64,000 nucleotides of DNA from an uncultured Sphingomonadaceae bacterium. GTDB taxonomy: Bacteria > Pseudomonadota > Alphaproteobacteria > Sphingomonadales > Sphingomonadaceae. Under the pieces are notes generated by a model, which saw only the letters and a program-made list of their open reading frames with translations, had not been told where the DNA came from and ran no database searches. The stretch lies in assembly GCA_937873035.1 (NCBI GenBank), contig CALMVA010000018.1:1-64000 (forward strand), written 5' to 3'. Below are positions 37,111-45,735 of this stretch, piece by piece. Both the position numbers and the translations under genes were made by a program. Every line of letters starts with the position of its first letter. The stretch's first letter is position 1.

Positions 37111-38379
37111 TCAGCCGCCCATGAAGCCGAACATATGGCCGGCAACCTTGCGCATCTGGATCTGTTCCGATCCTTCGGTAATGCGGTAGCGGCGGTGGTG
37201 GCGGTAGATGTGTTCAAACGGTTTGTGGCGTGAATAGCCGATGCCGCCATGCACCTGCATCGCAAAGTCCGCCGCTTCGCAGCACAGCCGGTTCGCGCGA
37301 TAGTTGCACATCGACACCTTGTCCGAGAGGCGGATGGCGACTTCGGGCTTGGTCATCGTGTCCATTTGCGCCGCCGTTTTCCAGATCAGCAGGCGGAGCA
37401 TTTCGGCTTCGGTCTGGAGTTCAACGAGCGGGAACTGGATGCCCTGATTGACCGCCAGCGCCTTGCCGAAGGGCTTGCGTTCCTGCGCATATTTGATCGA
37501 TTCATCGATGCAATATTGCGCAGCACCCAGCGATGACGCCGCCTGCCGGATGCGATTTTCATGGACGAAATGCTGCGCGACGGCGAGGCCTTCATCCAGC
37601 TTGCCGAGCAGTGCACTCTCAGGAACCCACACATTGTCATATGAGCATTTGGGGTGGTCGGTGGGCATATTGAACGTCCACAGATATTCACCCACCTTGA
37701 AGCCCGGCGCATCGATTGGCACGACGAAGCAGGAAATGCCGCGCGCCTTGCCATCTTCGCCATTGGTGCGTGCAAAGGTCATGACGTGCGTCGCGACGTG
37801 CAGGCCCGTGGTCCACATCTTGTTGCCATCGATGCGATAGCCCGCCACGCCATCGCGCACTTCGGGCACGGCGCGCGTGTCCATGTGCGTCGCGTCGGAA
37901 CCGTGATGCTCTTCGGTCAGGCCGAACGCCCAGCGCATATTGCCCGCGAGCATTTCAGGAATGAAGTCGCGGCGCTGTTGCTCGGTGCCAAAATCGCGCA
38001 GCATCAGCACCTGCACGAGATTGCCGACGACCGAGCTTTCATTCTGAAGATCATTGTGAAGGCCAAGGCCCTTGGCGGCGAGATGGTGGCGGATCACCGC
38101 CATGGCGAGGTTGGAGCCATCCTTGCCGCCAAATTCCTTGGGAGTGGCAAAGCGGTAATGCCCGGCGGCATCGGCGCGGCGGCGCATTTCGGTCAGCAGC
38201 TCTTCCCAGTCATGGCGGGGAAGGCCGTCATTATCCCAATCGGTGCGCGCCCATTCACGGCGATGGTCGAAGAAGCGTTCATTATCGTCCTGCGCCTGAA
38301 GCGGCTTGATCTCGCGGTCGATAAAGGCATCGAGTTCAGCGAGATAGTCGGTAATGTCCTGGGGAATGTCGAACAGCAT
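37111..38379 (-). CDS. Acyl-CoA dehydrogenase family protein
   Basis: This 422-residue flavoprotein has the FAD/substrate segment W-A-F-G-L-T-E-E-H-H-G-S-D, the motif R-K-P-F-G-K-A-L-A-V-N-Q-G-I-Q and a C-terminal Q-V-H-G-G-I-G-Y-S-R-H-K-P-F-E, all of the acyl-CoA dehydrogenase superfamily. It removes two hydrogens from an acyl-CoA of unknown type. GAGAGGATC precedes the start. The phosphotransferase gene upstream (84-base gap) is a frequent partner of such dehydrogenases (ACAD10/11-like context). Confidence 0.92.
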   Translation of the reverse strand: MLFDIPQDITDYLAELDAFIDREIKPLQAQDDNERFFDHRREWARTDWDNDGLPRHDWEELLTEMRRRADAAGHYRFATPKEFGGKDGSNLAMAVIRHHLAAKGLGLHNDLQNESSVVGNLVQVLMLRDFGTEQQRRDFIPEMLAGNMRWAFGLTEEHHGSDATHMDTRAVPEVRDGVAGYRIDGNKMWTTGLHVATHVMTFARTNGEDGKARGISCFVVPIDAPGFKVGEYLWTFNMPTDHPKCSYDNVWVPESALLGKLDEGLAVAQHFVHENRIRQAASSLGAAQYCIDESIKYAQERKPFGKALAVNQGIQFPLVELQTEAEMLRLLIWKTAAQMDTMTKPEVAIRLSDKVSMCNYRANRLCCEAADFAMQVHGGIGYSRHKPFEHIYRHHRRYRITEGSEQIQMRKVAGHMFGFMGG

Positions 38380-38423
38380 TTCGGGGGATCCTCTCTTTCC
38401 TGTATTCCTGTTGTTAAGGCCTT

Positions 38424-38446
38424 GCCGGATGCAGGGGGCATCCGGC
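38424..38446. promoter_or_regulatory. Stable hairpin between phosphotransferase and acyl-CoA dehydrogenase genes
   Basis: GCCGGATGC and GCATCCGGC form a perfect 9-bp stem with a 5-base loop in the 84-base gap. There is no minus-strand U-run, so it is more likely an mRNA processing or stabilising structure than a terminator. Confidence 0.4.
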
Positions 38447-38463
38447 TTTGTTCTGGGTCAAAA

Positions 38464-39801
38464 TTACGCGGCCCCCGTCCATTTCTGGCGGGCCGCGCCA
38501 AGGGCGGCGTATTTGGGCACGTCGTTGGACAATTTGGCGAGCGCCGCCTTGCGCAGACGCGCGAGAAGGCCGGGCGTGGCGAGTGTTGCGTGCCCGGCGA
38601 GAATATCGTCCGCCAGTGCCTTGTCATGCACGTCCATCGGGTTTTCCTGCTCACGGATGAGCATCCCCAGCGCATTCATGGCAACGGCCGCCATAAACTT
38701 GTCGCGCCCCTCCGCCTTGGACTTGATGTCATTATCAACCCACTCGCGGACGGCTTCCAGCAGCTCAACCGGAGAAGGTTCACCTTTGCGCCGCACGGGC
38801 GGTGGTGCATCAAGCGTCACAGGGCCGCGCTCGGCTTCGGGTGCGTCGTCTTCCAGCAGCAGCAGCAGGTCCAGCTCATTCTCGCTGGTGCGACGACCGA
38901 TGACCGCCCGCTCAAGGCTGCGATCCATGCCGCTGCGCCAGAAGTCGATCATCTGGATGCAGCCCAGCGCCCACCAGAGCGTGCGATAGACGAGCCAGAA
39001 GCGGAAGCGCGCGCGATCAACCGGGCCGCCGCCTGCGGCTTCATAGGCGGTGAAATAGCTTTCCAGATCGGCACAGCCAAAGGCGGGCTTGTCGATATGG
39101 CCGAAGCGCCACACCGTCATGCAGCCATAGGCCAGGTCTTCATGCGCATCGCCCCAATGTGCCAGCTCCCAATCGAGCACCACGGCAAGTCCATCGGGCG
39201 CGACCATCACATTGCCCATGCGCAAATCGCCATGAACAAGGCGCGGCGGCGTTGTGGCGGGAAGATTGTCTTCGCACCATTTGAGCGCGAGCGCGATGAT
39301 CGGCCGGTCGCCGCCATAAGCGATGAACCGCTTGCGCAGTTCGGCAAGCGCCTCGGCTGTATCAACAAAGGGCAAGGCCAGATCATCGCGCGGGGTGATG
39401 GCGTGGATGCGCGCCATTTCCCGCGCCAGATCGGCGATCAGGCTCGGCGGTGGATCGGCAAGGATTTTGACCGGATTAACTTCGGCAACGACGCGCTTCA
39501 TGACATAGCCGGTGCCCAGATCATCATCGGCATGAAGCTCACCCACCACTTCCGGCGCGCGGACGCCACCTGCGCAGGCGGCGCGGACAAGGGCCGCCTC
39601 CACCGCGTGGCTGATCGGGCGGCCTTCCATCATTTCGGCAGAAGGCGCGCGGCGCAGCACATAGCCAGCACCGCCCCAGTCGAACGACCAGCTTTCCATA
39701 TTGGCGCCACCAGACAGGCGGGCGAGGTTGGAAAGCGGCAATGTCGCGCCACCGGCCATGCGGGCCAGCGCCCTGGCCAGCATTTCAGGATCGAGACTCA
39801 C
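38464..39801 (-). CDS. Phosphotransferase family protein (APH/ACAD10-like kinase)
   Basis: The 445-residue protein has an aminoglycoside-phosphotransferase fold: L-S-G-G-A-N-M-E-S-W-S-F near the N-terminus, the catalytic loop L-V-H-G-D-L-R-M-G-N-V-M-V (about residues 190-202) and the metal motif V-L-D-W-E-L-A. By similarity to ACAD10/ACAD11 kinases it may phosphorylate 4-hydroxyacyl-CoAs; this is supported only by the downstream dehydrogenase. The GTG start at 39799-39801 follows GGAGGATAT and overlaps the upstream stop (GTGA). Confidence 0.85.
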   Translation of the reverse strand: MSLDPEMLARALARMAGGATLPLSNLARLSGGANMESWSFDWGGAGYVLRRAPSAEMMEGRPISHAVEAALVRAACAGGVRAPEVVGELHADDDLGTGYVMKRVVAEVNPVKILADPPPSLIADLAREMARIHAITPRDDLALPFVDTAEALAELRKRFIAYGGDRPIIALALKWCEDNLPATTPPRLVHGDLRMGNVMVAPDGLAVVLDWELAHWGDAHEDLAYGCMTVWRFGHIDKPAFGCADLESYFTAYEAAGGGPVDRARFRFWLVYRTLWWALGCIQMIDFWRSGMDRSLERAVIGRRTSENELDLLLLLEDDAPEAERGPVTLDAPPPVRRKGEPSPVELLEAVREWVDNDIKSKAEGRDKFMAAVAMNALGMLIREQENPMDVHDKALADDILAGHATLATPGLLARLRKAALAKLSNDVPKYAALGAARQKWTGAA

Positions 39802-40220
39802 ATATCCTCCTTGGGGTTCGATGCAGGCGTGTGCGCCTGCCAATAGCTGAATGTGGCGCTCTGGATGCGGCTCAGAAAGGCGCGGGCCTCGCTGCCGGTC
39901 CATTGCCCCTGATAGTCGCGGCGGCCCGTCCACCAGCCCTGGCCGGGCAGGCGATCACTCTCGCGCACCACAAGGGCTGCAAGTTCGGGCTGGCCCGCAG
40001 CGGCGGCCCGCCGGTCTACCTCGTCAAGCGTGCGGCACAGCGCGCGCATCTTTGGCCGGGTGAAGCGAAAGCCGAGCGAAAGGAGCATTTCGGAATAGCT
40101 CACGTCGCGGCCCTGTGCGGCGATGACCTGCAACATCCGTTCAATGCGCGCGACATCGGCAAGCGCGCCTGCCGCATCCGGCCCATCATCCAGAAATTCG
40201 TCGATCATGCGCGCCATCAT
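39798..40220 (-). CDS. Protein of unknown function
   Basis: I do not recognise this protein of up to 140 residues. It is soluble and mostly helical; the region M-L-Q-V-I-A-A-Q-G-R-D-V-S-Y-S-E-M-L-L-S-L-G resembles a helix-turn-helix or winged-helix start, and R-L-P-G-Q-G-W-W is a distinct Trp-rich segment. The start is ambiguous among ATGs at 40220, 40217 and 40208; none has a clear Shine-Dalgarno sequence. It is coupled by a 4-base overlap to the phosphotransferase gene. Confidence 0.65.
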   Translation of the reverse strand: MMARMIDEFLDDGPDAAGALADVARIERMLQVIAAQGRDVSYSEMLLSLGFRFTRPKMRALCRTLDEVDRRAAAAGQPELAALVVRESDRLPGQGWWTGRRDYQGQWTGSEARAFLSRIQSATFSYWQAHTPASNPKEDM

Positions 40221-40255
40221 GCCTGAAGCACGCGACGGCTCAAGCGTCGAGGCGC

Positions 40256-41035
40256 TCAGAGGAGCAATTTGCCGCCCACGATGAGAAGCACACAGGCCAT
40301 TAGCGGGCGCAACACCTTGTCTGATGCGCCGCTGCCAAAATAGCTGCCAAGGATCACGCCGGGGATCGACCCTGCCAACAGACTGACCAGCAACACCGTA
40401 TCGACATTGCCGAGGAACCAGTGGCCCGCGCCCGCAACCAGCGTCAGCGGCACCGCGTGCGCAATGTCCGATCCAACGATGCGCGCCGTGGGCAGCAGCG
40501 GGTAGAGCACAAGCAGCACCGTGACGCCCACGGCACCCGCCCCGACCGAGGAGATGGAGACCAGAAAGCCCAGCACCGCGCCCAGCAAGACCGTGGGCCA
40601 GATGCGGCCTGTCATGTGATGCGCATCGGTCCAGGGCCGCGCGCGTGACACCAGCTTTTCGCGGAACAGCACCGCGACGGCGGTGATGATGAGCATCGAG
40701 CCGAGGATCGGGAGAATGAGCTTGCTTGTCGCGTCCGATGGCGTGCCGATGAGGTGCAGGCCGATCAGCGTTGCCGCAGCCGTCGGCACGCTGCCGCTTG
40801 CCAGTCGGCGCACGATCTTCCAGTCCACCGTTTCGCGCCAGCCATGCACCGCCGAGCCGACCGACTTGGTGATCGCCGCATAGAGCAGATCGGTGCCCAC
40901 CGCCGTTGCCGGATGAAAGCCGAAAAGAAGCACCAGCAGCGGCGTCATCAGCGAGCCGCCGCCGACCCCGGTCATGCCGACCAATATTCCGACCAGCAGG
41001 CCCGCAAAGGACTGTAGCGGATTGAAATGCTCCAT
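40256..41035 (-). CDS. TauE/SafE family sulfite exporter-like membrane protein
   Basis: This 259-residue protein has about eight membrane helices and two TauE/SafE repeats, each with the glycine-rich helix pattern (G-M-T-G-V-G-G-G-S-L-M-T-P near residue 25; S-I-S-S-V-G-A-G-A-V-G near 160). The family moves sulfite, sulfoacetate or other organic anions. The ATG at 41033-41035 gives an N-terminus right before the first helix; an ATG 33 bases upstream is possible. Confidence 0.9.
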   Translation of the reverse strand: MEHFNPLQSFAGLLVGILVGMTGVGGGSLMTPLLVLLFGFHPATAVGTDLLYAAITKSVGSAVHGWRETVDWKIVRRLASGSVPTAAATLIGLHLIGTPSDATSKLILPILGSMLIITAVAVLFREKLVSRARPWTDAHHMTGRIWPTVLLGAVLGFLVSISSVGAGAVGVTVLLVLYPLLPTARIVGSDIAHAVPLTLVAGAGHWFLGNVDTVLLVSLLAGSIPGVILGSYFGSGASDKVLRPLMACVLLIVGGKLLL

Positions 41036-41143
41036 AGATTCCTGCCCCCGTGACGCGACGCGACTCATCCCGTGCGCCGCGGACCATAGTCAAGCCCGCG
41101 AACGGCAACAGCAACATTGTCGATTTGCCGGGCAAGTCCAGCT

Positions 41144-42118
41144 TTAGGAGATCATGCCCGCAAGGCGGCGACGGATGATGTCCTCCGCCTGCGCCATGAT
41201 CCGGTCGATCAGCTCCTGGCAGGTCGGGATGTCGTGGATCAGCCCGGCAACCATGCCGCAGCTCCACGCGCCTGCATCCATCTCGCCATCCTGAAGGATG
41301 CGCGGATAGACACCCGCGACTTCGGGGGCGATGTCTTCAAACTTGATGCTGGCGCCAAGCTCGCGTTCCTTTTGCAGCAGCCGCTCGACCCCGGCATTGG
41401 TCAGCACCCGCTCGGTGTTGCGCAGCGGGCGCATGACAAGGCGGGTGTCAAGCTCACTCGCGGCGAGCAGCGCCTGCTTCACATTCTCGTGCACCGGCGC
41501 TTCCTTGGTCGCGATGAAGCGCGTGCCCATGTTCATGCCTTCAGCGCCCAGCGAAAGTGCGGCCACAAGGCTGCGGCCATCGGCCATGCCGCCTGAGGCG
41601 ACAAAGGGAATTTCCAGCTCTTCAGCGGCGCGCGGCAGCAGGATGAAGTTGGGAACATCATCCTCACCCGGATGACCACCGCACTCGAACCCATCGACGG
41701 AAATCGCGTCGCAACCAATCGCCTGCGCCTTGAGCGAATGGCGCACCGAGGTGCATTTGTGGATGACCTTGATGCCCGCATCCTTGAGGTAAGGCAGCAC
41801 GCTTTGCGGGTTGTTGCCCGCGGTTTCGACCACTTTCACGCCGCCCTCGATGATCGCCTTCACCATGCCCGCATAATCGGGCTGGTTGACGACGGGCAGG
41901 AAGGTGAGGTTCACGCCGAAGGGCTTGTCGGTCAAATCCTTGCACTTGGCGATTTCATTCGCGAGGTCGGCTGCCGACTTCTGCGTCAGCCCGGTGATGA
42001 TGCCAAGGCCGCCCGCGTTCGACACGGCGGCTGCCATTTCTGCAAAGCCCACATAATGCATCCCGCCCTGAATAATGGGGTGCTGGATGCCGAACAATTC
42101 GGTGATGCGGGTCTTCAT
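41144..42118 (-). CDS. Nitronate monooxygenase / 2-nitropropane dioxygenase family
   Basis: The 324-residue TIM-barrel flavoprotein begins I-T-E-L-F-G-I-Q-H-P-I-I-Q-G-G-M and has G-F-E-C-G-G-H-P-G-E-D-D and A-S-G-G-M-A-D-G-R, the FMN-binding pattern of this family. It may detoxify alkyl nitronates; related enzymes act as enoyl reductases. GAGAGGATT precedes the ATG at 42116-42118. Two palindromes lie upstream (42139-42158 and 42168-42183). Confidence 0.88.
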   Translation of the reverse strand: MKTRITELFGIQHPIIQGGMHYVGFAEMAAAVSNAGGLGIITGLTQKSAADLANEIAKCKDLTDKPFGVNLTFLPVVNQPDYAGMVKAIIEGGVKVVETAGNNPQSVLPYLKDAGIKVIHKCTSVRHSLKAQAIGCDAISVDGFECGGHPGEDDVPNFILLPRAAEELEIPFVASGGMADGRSLVAALSLGAEGMNMGTRFIATKEAPVHENVKQALLAASELDTRLVMRPLRNTERVLTNAGVERLLQKERELGASIKFEDIAPEVAGVYPRILQDGEMDAGAWSCGMVAGLIHDIPTCQELIDRIMAQAEDIIRRRLAGMIS

Positions 42119-42138
42119 GGCAGCGAATCCTCTCTTTT

Positions 42139-42158
42139 GTGTCGTTTGCAAGCGACAC
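42139..42158. promoter_or_regulatory. 20-bp dyad upstream of nitronate monooxygenase
   Basis: GTGTCGTTTGCAAGCGACAC pairs at nine of ten positions around its centre. It sits 21 bases before the start codon on the minus strand, where a repressor would block transcription. Confidence 0.4.
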
Positions 42159-42167
42159 TGTGCAACG

Positions 42168-42183
42168 TTGACGTAAACGTCAA
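42168..42183. promoter_or_regulatory. TTGACGT-AA-ACGTCAA palindrome
   Basis: A perfect 7+2+7 inverted repeat lies between the P450 3' end and the nitronate monooxygenase start. Its form resembles the sites of MerR-type LiuR regulators of branched-chain and fatty acid catabolism in proteobacteria; that assignment is inference. Confidence 0.45.
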
Positions 42184-42226
42184 GCTGTCAGAGGCATCAG
42201 TTTCAGCAACGCAACTGACCGGCGCG

Positions 42227-43465
42227 TCAGCCGGTGGTGACGCGCACCGGCACCGAGAGGATCTGGTTCACGAAAGGATGCGCCTCGCGCACAACCTTGT
42301 CTGCCAGCTCGACGCGCATATTGCGCTTCGCCATTTCCTCGATCAGCGTCGCGATCTGGAGTTCGGCCAGCCGCGCGCCGACGCAGCGATGGACGCCATA
42401 ACCGAAAGAGAGATGACGCCGCGCATTTTCGCGGTCGGCAATGAAGCGATCGCCATCGGTGAAAAACTCCTCATCGCGGTTGGCCGCGAGATACCACATC
42501 CCGATCTTGTCGCCCGCCTTGAACTGATGGCCGCGAAATTCGTGATCCTCGGTCACGGTGCGCCGCATATGCGCGACGGGCGATTGCCAGCGGATGACTT
42601 CGCTTGCCGCATTGCCCGCCAGCGTCGGGTTGGCGAGAACCTTTTCCCATTCCTCCGGCCAGCGATTGATGGCATCCACCAGCCCCGACATCGAGTTGCG
42701 CGTCGTGTCATTTCCGCCGACGATCAGCAGCGCCATATTGCCGATGAACTCCACCTGATCCATCTTCGACAGCGCGTTGGAGTGGATCATCATCGACAGC
42801 AGATCGGGCGTCGGCTCGGCCGCGAGCCGTTCCTGCCAGAGCGCGAAGAACTTCATCGCCATTTCGAACATCATGACCTGACGTTCCTGCGGATGGTTCT
42901 TTATCATGTCGAGCGAGGTGATCGCATCGGACCAGACGGGCAGCTTGTGGCGCTCCTCCCACGGAAAGTCGAAGAGGATGGCGAGCATATCGGTGGTGAG
43001 GTCAATCGACACCGTTTTCACCCAATCGAACACTTCGCCCCTGGGGAGCGAGTCGAGCCGCTTTGCGGTGCGTTCACGGATGCTGCCCGCAAGGCGCGTC
43101 ATTTCAGACGGGGTGAAGGCAGGCGCGACGACGCGGCGCTTTTCGGTGTGGCGCGGCGGGTCCATCGCGATGAACATTTCCATGCGATTGGCCTCGACCG
43201 TGCTCGGCTCGACAAAGTCGGAATCGACGAGCGAAATCCCGCCGCGTTCCATTTCCGAGGAATAGCGCAACGGCAGCGCCTCCACCTCCACAATGTCCTT
43301 GTAGCGGGTGAGCGACCAATAGGCGCCAAATTCGCTGTCGGCGGTGTAGTGGATGGGCGCTTCATGCCGCAGGCGACGCATGACCTCATGCACCGAGCCA
43401 TCGGCAAAGCGTGCGGGCGATGCCGGGTGGATGGTCGCCAGATCGTCGGCAGAAACACTCGTCAT
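42227..43465 (-). CDS. Cytochrome P450
   Basis: This 412-residue soluble bacterial P450 has the heme-thiolate loop F-G-Y-G-V-H-R-C-V-G with Cys361, the I-helix oxygen-activation motif G-G-N-D-T-T-R-N-S and the E-x-x-R segment V-I-R-W nearby. Its pattern is close to the CYP108/CYP153-like groups of proteobacteria, but family placement needs alignment. No ferredoxin or reductase gene is adjacent. It overlaps the upstream marR gene by 4 bases (43462-43465), so the regulator and enzyme are coexpressed. Confidence 0.92.
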   Translation of the reverse strand: MTSVSADDLATIHPASPARFADGSVHEVMRRLRHEAPIHYTADSEFGAYWSLTRYKDIVEVEALPLRYSSEMERGGISLVDSDFVEPSTVEANRMEMFIAMDPPRHTEKRRVVAPAFTPSEMTRLAGSIRERTAKRLDSLPRGEVFDWVKTVSIDLTTDMLAILFDFPWEERHKLPVWSDAITSLDMIKNHPQERQVMMFEMAMKFFALWQERLAAEPTPDLLSMMIHSNALSKMDQVEFIGNMALLIVGGNDTTRNSMSGLVDAINRWPEEWEKVLANPTLAGNAASEVIRWQSPVAHMRRTVTEDHEFRGHQFKAGDKIGMWYLAANRDEEFFTDGDRFIADRENARRHLSFGYGVHRCVGARLAELQIATLIEEMAKRNMRVELADKVVREAHPFVNQILSVPVRVTTG

Positions 43466-43944
43466 GTCAGGCTCTCCTCATATTGTCTTGTAGCGGGGGC
43501 TGTTTCTTCGCCCAGATTGGCGACCAGACGCTCCAGAAGCGCACCAAGGGTCGCGATGTCGTGTGGCGCAAGGCCATTGAATGTGCGCGCGAGCATATCG
43601 TCGATAATCTCGCGCAGGCCGGGCAACAGCTCATGCGCGCGCAACGTGGCGGCAATCTTCCAGACACGCCGGTCATCCGGGTCGGGCTTGCGGATCACGA
43701 GCTGCTTGCGCTCCATGATGTCGACGGTGTTGCCAACGCTGGCGCGCTCCAGCTCCAGCACGCGCGCCAGTTCGCTCTGGGTGATGCCTTCATAGCGCAT
43801 CACATAGGCCAGCAGCCGCCATTGCGTGCGGCTCAGCCCATATTCCGCCAGCGCCTCGTCAATCCGGCGGCTCATGAGGCGCACGATTTCATCGAAGCGA
43901 AAGCTGAGTGCTTCAAGATTATTGGGGAAGGCGGCCAGCGTCAT
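43462..43944 (-). CDS. MarR family transcriptional regulator
   Basis: The 160-residue winged-helix protein has L-S-R-T-Q-W-R-L-L-A-Y-V near residue 38, the recognition region T-Q-S-E-L-A-R-V-L-E-L-E-R-A-S-V-G and the wing D-P-D-D-R-R-V-W-K. It probably controls its own transcription and the coupled P450 in response to a small aromatic or lipid ligand. Confidence 0.92.
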   Translation of the reverse strand: MTLAAFPNNLEALSFRFDEIVRLMSRRIDEALAEYGLSRTQWRLLAYVMRYEGITQSELARVLELERASVGNTVDIMERKQLVIRKPDPDDRRVWKIAATLRAHELLPGLREIIDDMLARTFNGLAPHDIATLGALLERLVANLGEETAPATRQYEESLT

Positions 43945-43999
43945 ACCCGCAAGCTGCGCTGCAATGGGTGATTCGTCAACTACCTTACATTATGTGCCT

Positions 44000-44848
44000 T
44001 TACGAAATCGCTCGTTCCAGCACCGTCTTGGCAAATAGGGCACCACCATCTGCTGCGAAGGAGAGGAAGAGCGAAGGCTCGATGACTTCCAGTTCCATCA
44101 GGCGAAAGCCGCCATCGGCATCGTCGCGGACCATATCGACGCGCGCATAAAGCGGGGCGAGGGGCGCGGCGGCAAGCGCTGCCTGTGCGAGTGCAAGCGC
44201 CAAGGCGGGCGGTTCGACGCGCACTTCATGCCCGCCAAATTGCTCCTGCACGCGAAAATCACCCGCAGCGGGCTTTTTCAGGATCGCATGGCTGAACGCG
44301 CCATCGAAATAGAAGAGCGAATATTCGCCTTCGGTCGCGACCGAGGCCATCATCGGCTGGATGAGCATCTCGCGCTCCAGCACGTCAAAGGGAATGGGGT
44401 CGTGTGCCGCCAGCCGGTAGGTGCCGTCCGCCCCGCCTGAAATGGCGGGCTTGATGACAAGCGTCTCGCTGCCGAACTGCGCGCGCGCTGCTGCCAGATC
44501 ATCCGTGCATAGCGCGCCGGACTCGATGGTCGGCACGGTCGCCACGCCCTTTTCGGCAAGGTCGAGCAGATAGTCTTTATCCGTGTTCCAGCGCAGCAGC
44601 GGGAGGGCGTTGGCAAAGCGGATGCCCGCCGCCTCCCACGCATCGAGCGCGCAATACCAGTCCGCCGCGCGGCGCTGATACCCCCAGACCAGCAGCGGCA
44701 GCACAAGCGCGTGAGCAGAAAGATCACCCGCATCGGTCCAGGGGCGAAAATCGAGATCGTCACCAAAGAGTGCACGAAAAGCCTCGGCAGATGGCCGCCA
44801 ATTCTCTTCATAATCGGGATGCGGCGTCAGGATGCACAAGCGGGTCAT
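44000..44848 (-). CDS. ATP-grasp domain protein, function unknown
   Basis: The 282-residue protein has an ATP-grasp pattern: N-T-D-K-D-Y-L-L-D-L-A-E-K-G (about residue 92), V-I-K-P-A-I-S-G-G-A-D-G-T-Y (nucleotide loop) and a C-terminal L-Y-A-R-V-D-M-V and L-M-E-L-E-V-I-E-P-S-L-F metal-binding strand. The family ligates carboxylates to amines or thiols; related proteins make peptides or glutathione-like products. The substrate is unknown. An ATG 15 bases upstream (44863) is less likely. It is divergent from the GST gene (69-base gap). Confidence 0.82.
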   Translation of the reverse strand: MTRLCILTPHPDYEENWRPSAEAFRALFGDDLDFRPWTDAGDLSAHALVLPLLVWGYQRRAADWYCALDAWEAAGIRFANALPLLRWNTDKDYLLDLAEKGVATVPTIESGALCTDDLAAARAQFGSETLVIKPAISGGADGTYRLAAHDPIPFDVLEREMLIQPMMASVATEGEYSLFYFDGAFSHAILKKPAAGDFRVQEQFGGHEVRVEPPALALALAQAALAAAPLAPLYARVDMVRDDADGGFRLMELEVIEPSLFLSFAADGGALFAKTVLERAIS

Positions 44849-44917
44849 GCCGCCGTCTTGCAACGCAGGGCGCGCACTGGCAAGTTTCGGTGCAACTCAC
44901 AAAATCAGGAGTTCGGG

Positions 44918-45559
44918 ATGATCCTTTACGGCAGTTCGTTTTCGCCCTTCGTGCGCAAGGTGATGGTCGTCGCCGCTGAAAAGGGTCTCGACATGGCCGT
45001 GCGCAATATCCGTTTGGGTGATGCCGATCCCGATTTTCGCCGCGCAAGCCCGTTCGGCAAGATGCCGGGCTTTGCCGACGGTGATTTCGCGATCTCGGAT
45101 TCAACCGCCATCGTCACCTATCTTGAAACCAAAAACCCTGAACCGGCGCTTCTCCCCGCCGATGCCGAAGGCCGCGCGCGGGCCGTGTGGTTTGAGGAAT
45201 TTGCCGACACGATCATGTCGGGCGTCGTCTTCAAATGCTTCTTCAACCGCATCGTCGCGCCAATCTTTCTCCAGCAGCAGGGCGATGAGGCGCTGGCGGT
45301 GGAAGGCGAAACGAAAGACTTGCCGCTGCTGCTCGATTATCTCGAAAGCGTCGCGCCCGATGCTGACGGCTTTCTGGTGGGAGACCGCATCACAATCGCC
45401 GATATTTCGGTCGCGTCGATGTTTGTGAATTATGACCACGCCCGCTGCGCCATCGACAAATGCAAATGGCCGCGCACCTATGCGTGGGTGGAGGCGATTC
45501 ACGCCCGCCCCAGCTTCGCGCCGATCATCGCGACGGAAAGGAAGATGCTGGGGCGTTAG
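44918..45559 (+). CDS. Glutathione S-transferase family protein
   Basis: This 213-residue protein begins M-I-L-Y-G-S-S-F-S-P-F-V-R-K-V with the thioredoxin-like GST fold (Ser in S-P-F-V as likely catalytic residue), D-S-T-A-I-V-T-Y-L for gamma-glutamyl binding, and V-G-D-R-I-T-I-A-D-I-S in the helical domain. AGGAG lies 8 bases before the ATG at 44918; upstream in-frame starts fall within the divergent gene. Confidence 0.92.
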   Translation: MILYGSSFSPFVRKVMVVAAEKGLDMAVRNIRLGDADPDFRRASPFGKMPGFADGDFAISDSTAIVTYLETKNPEPALLPADAEGRARAVWFEEFADTIMSGVVFKCFFNRIVAPIFLQQQGDEALAVEGETKDLPLLLDYLESVAPDADGFLVGDRITIADISVASMFVNYDHARCAIDKCKWPRTYAWVEAIHARPSFAPIIATERKMLGR

Positions 45560-45581
45560 AATATCGAGCGACACATCTGCA

Positions 45582-45693
45582 CCGTTCGCCCTGAGCTTGT
45601 CGAGGCCGAAGGCGACTGAAAGTCAACGGCTGCTCATTCTTTAGGCTGCGGCACCCAGAAGGGCGGTGCTTCGACAAGCTCAGCACAAACGGG
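45582..45693. repeat. Family A palindromic repeat pair
   Basis: CCCTGAGCTTGTCGA at 45589-45603 and TTCGACAAGCTCAG at 45669-45682 face each other across about 65 bases, together filling the gap between the GST and MBL genes. Copies are at 50804-50894 (inside sufC), 60342-60433 and 62946-63033. Confidence 0.85.
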
Positions 45694-45735
45694 GTCGTGA
45701 CCCATATTTATGGCGTGCCACTTTCTCCCGATGTC

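Noticed and set aside
37654-39846. 730-codon open frame on the + strand
   Set aside because: It is antisense to the acyl-CoA dehydrogenase and phosphotransferase genes and has no recognisable motif.
41672-43795. 707-codon open frame on the + strand
   Set aside because: It is antisense to nitronate monooxygenase, P450 and MarR genes, and the composition is that of a shadow frame.
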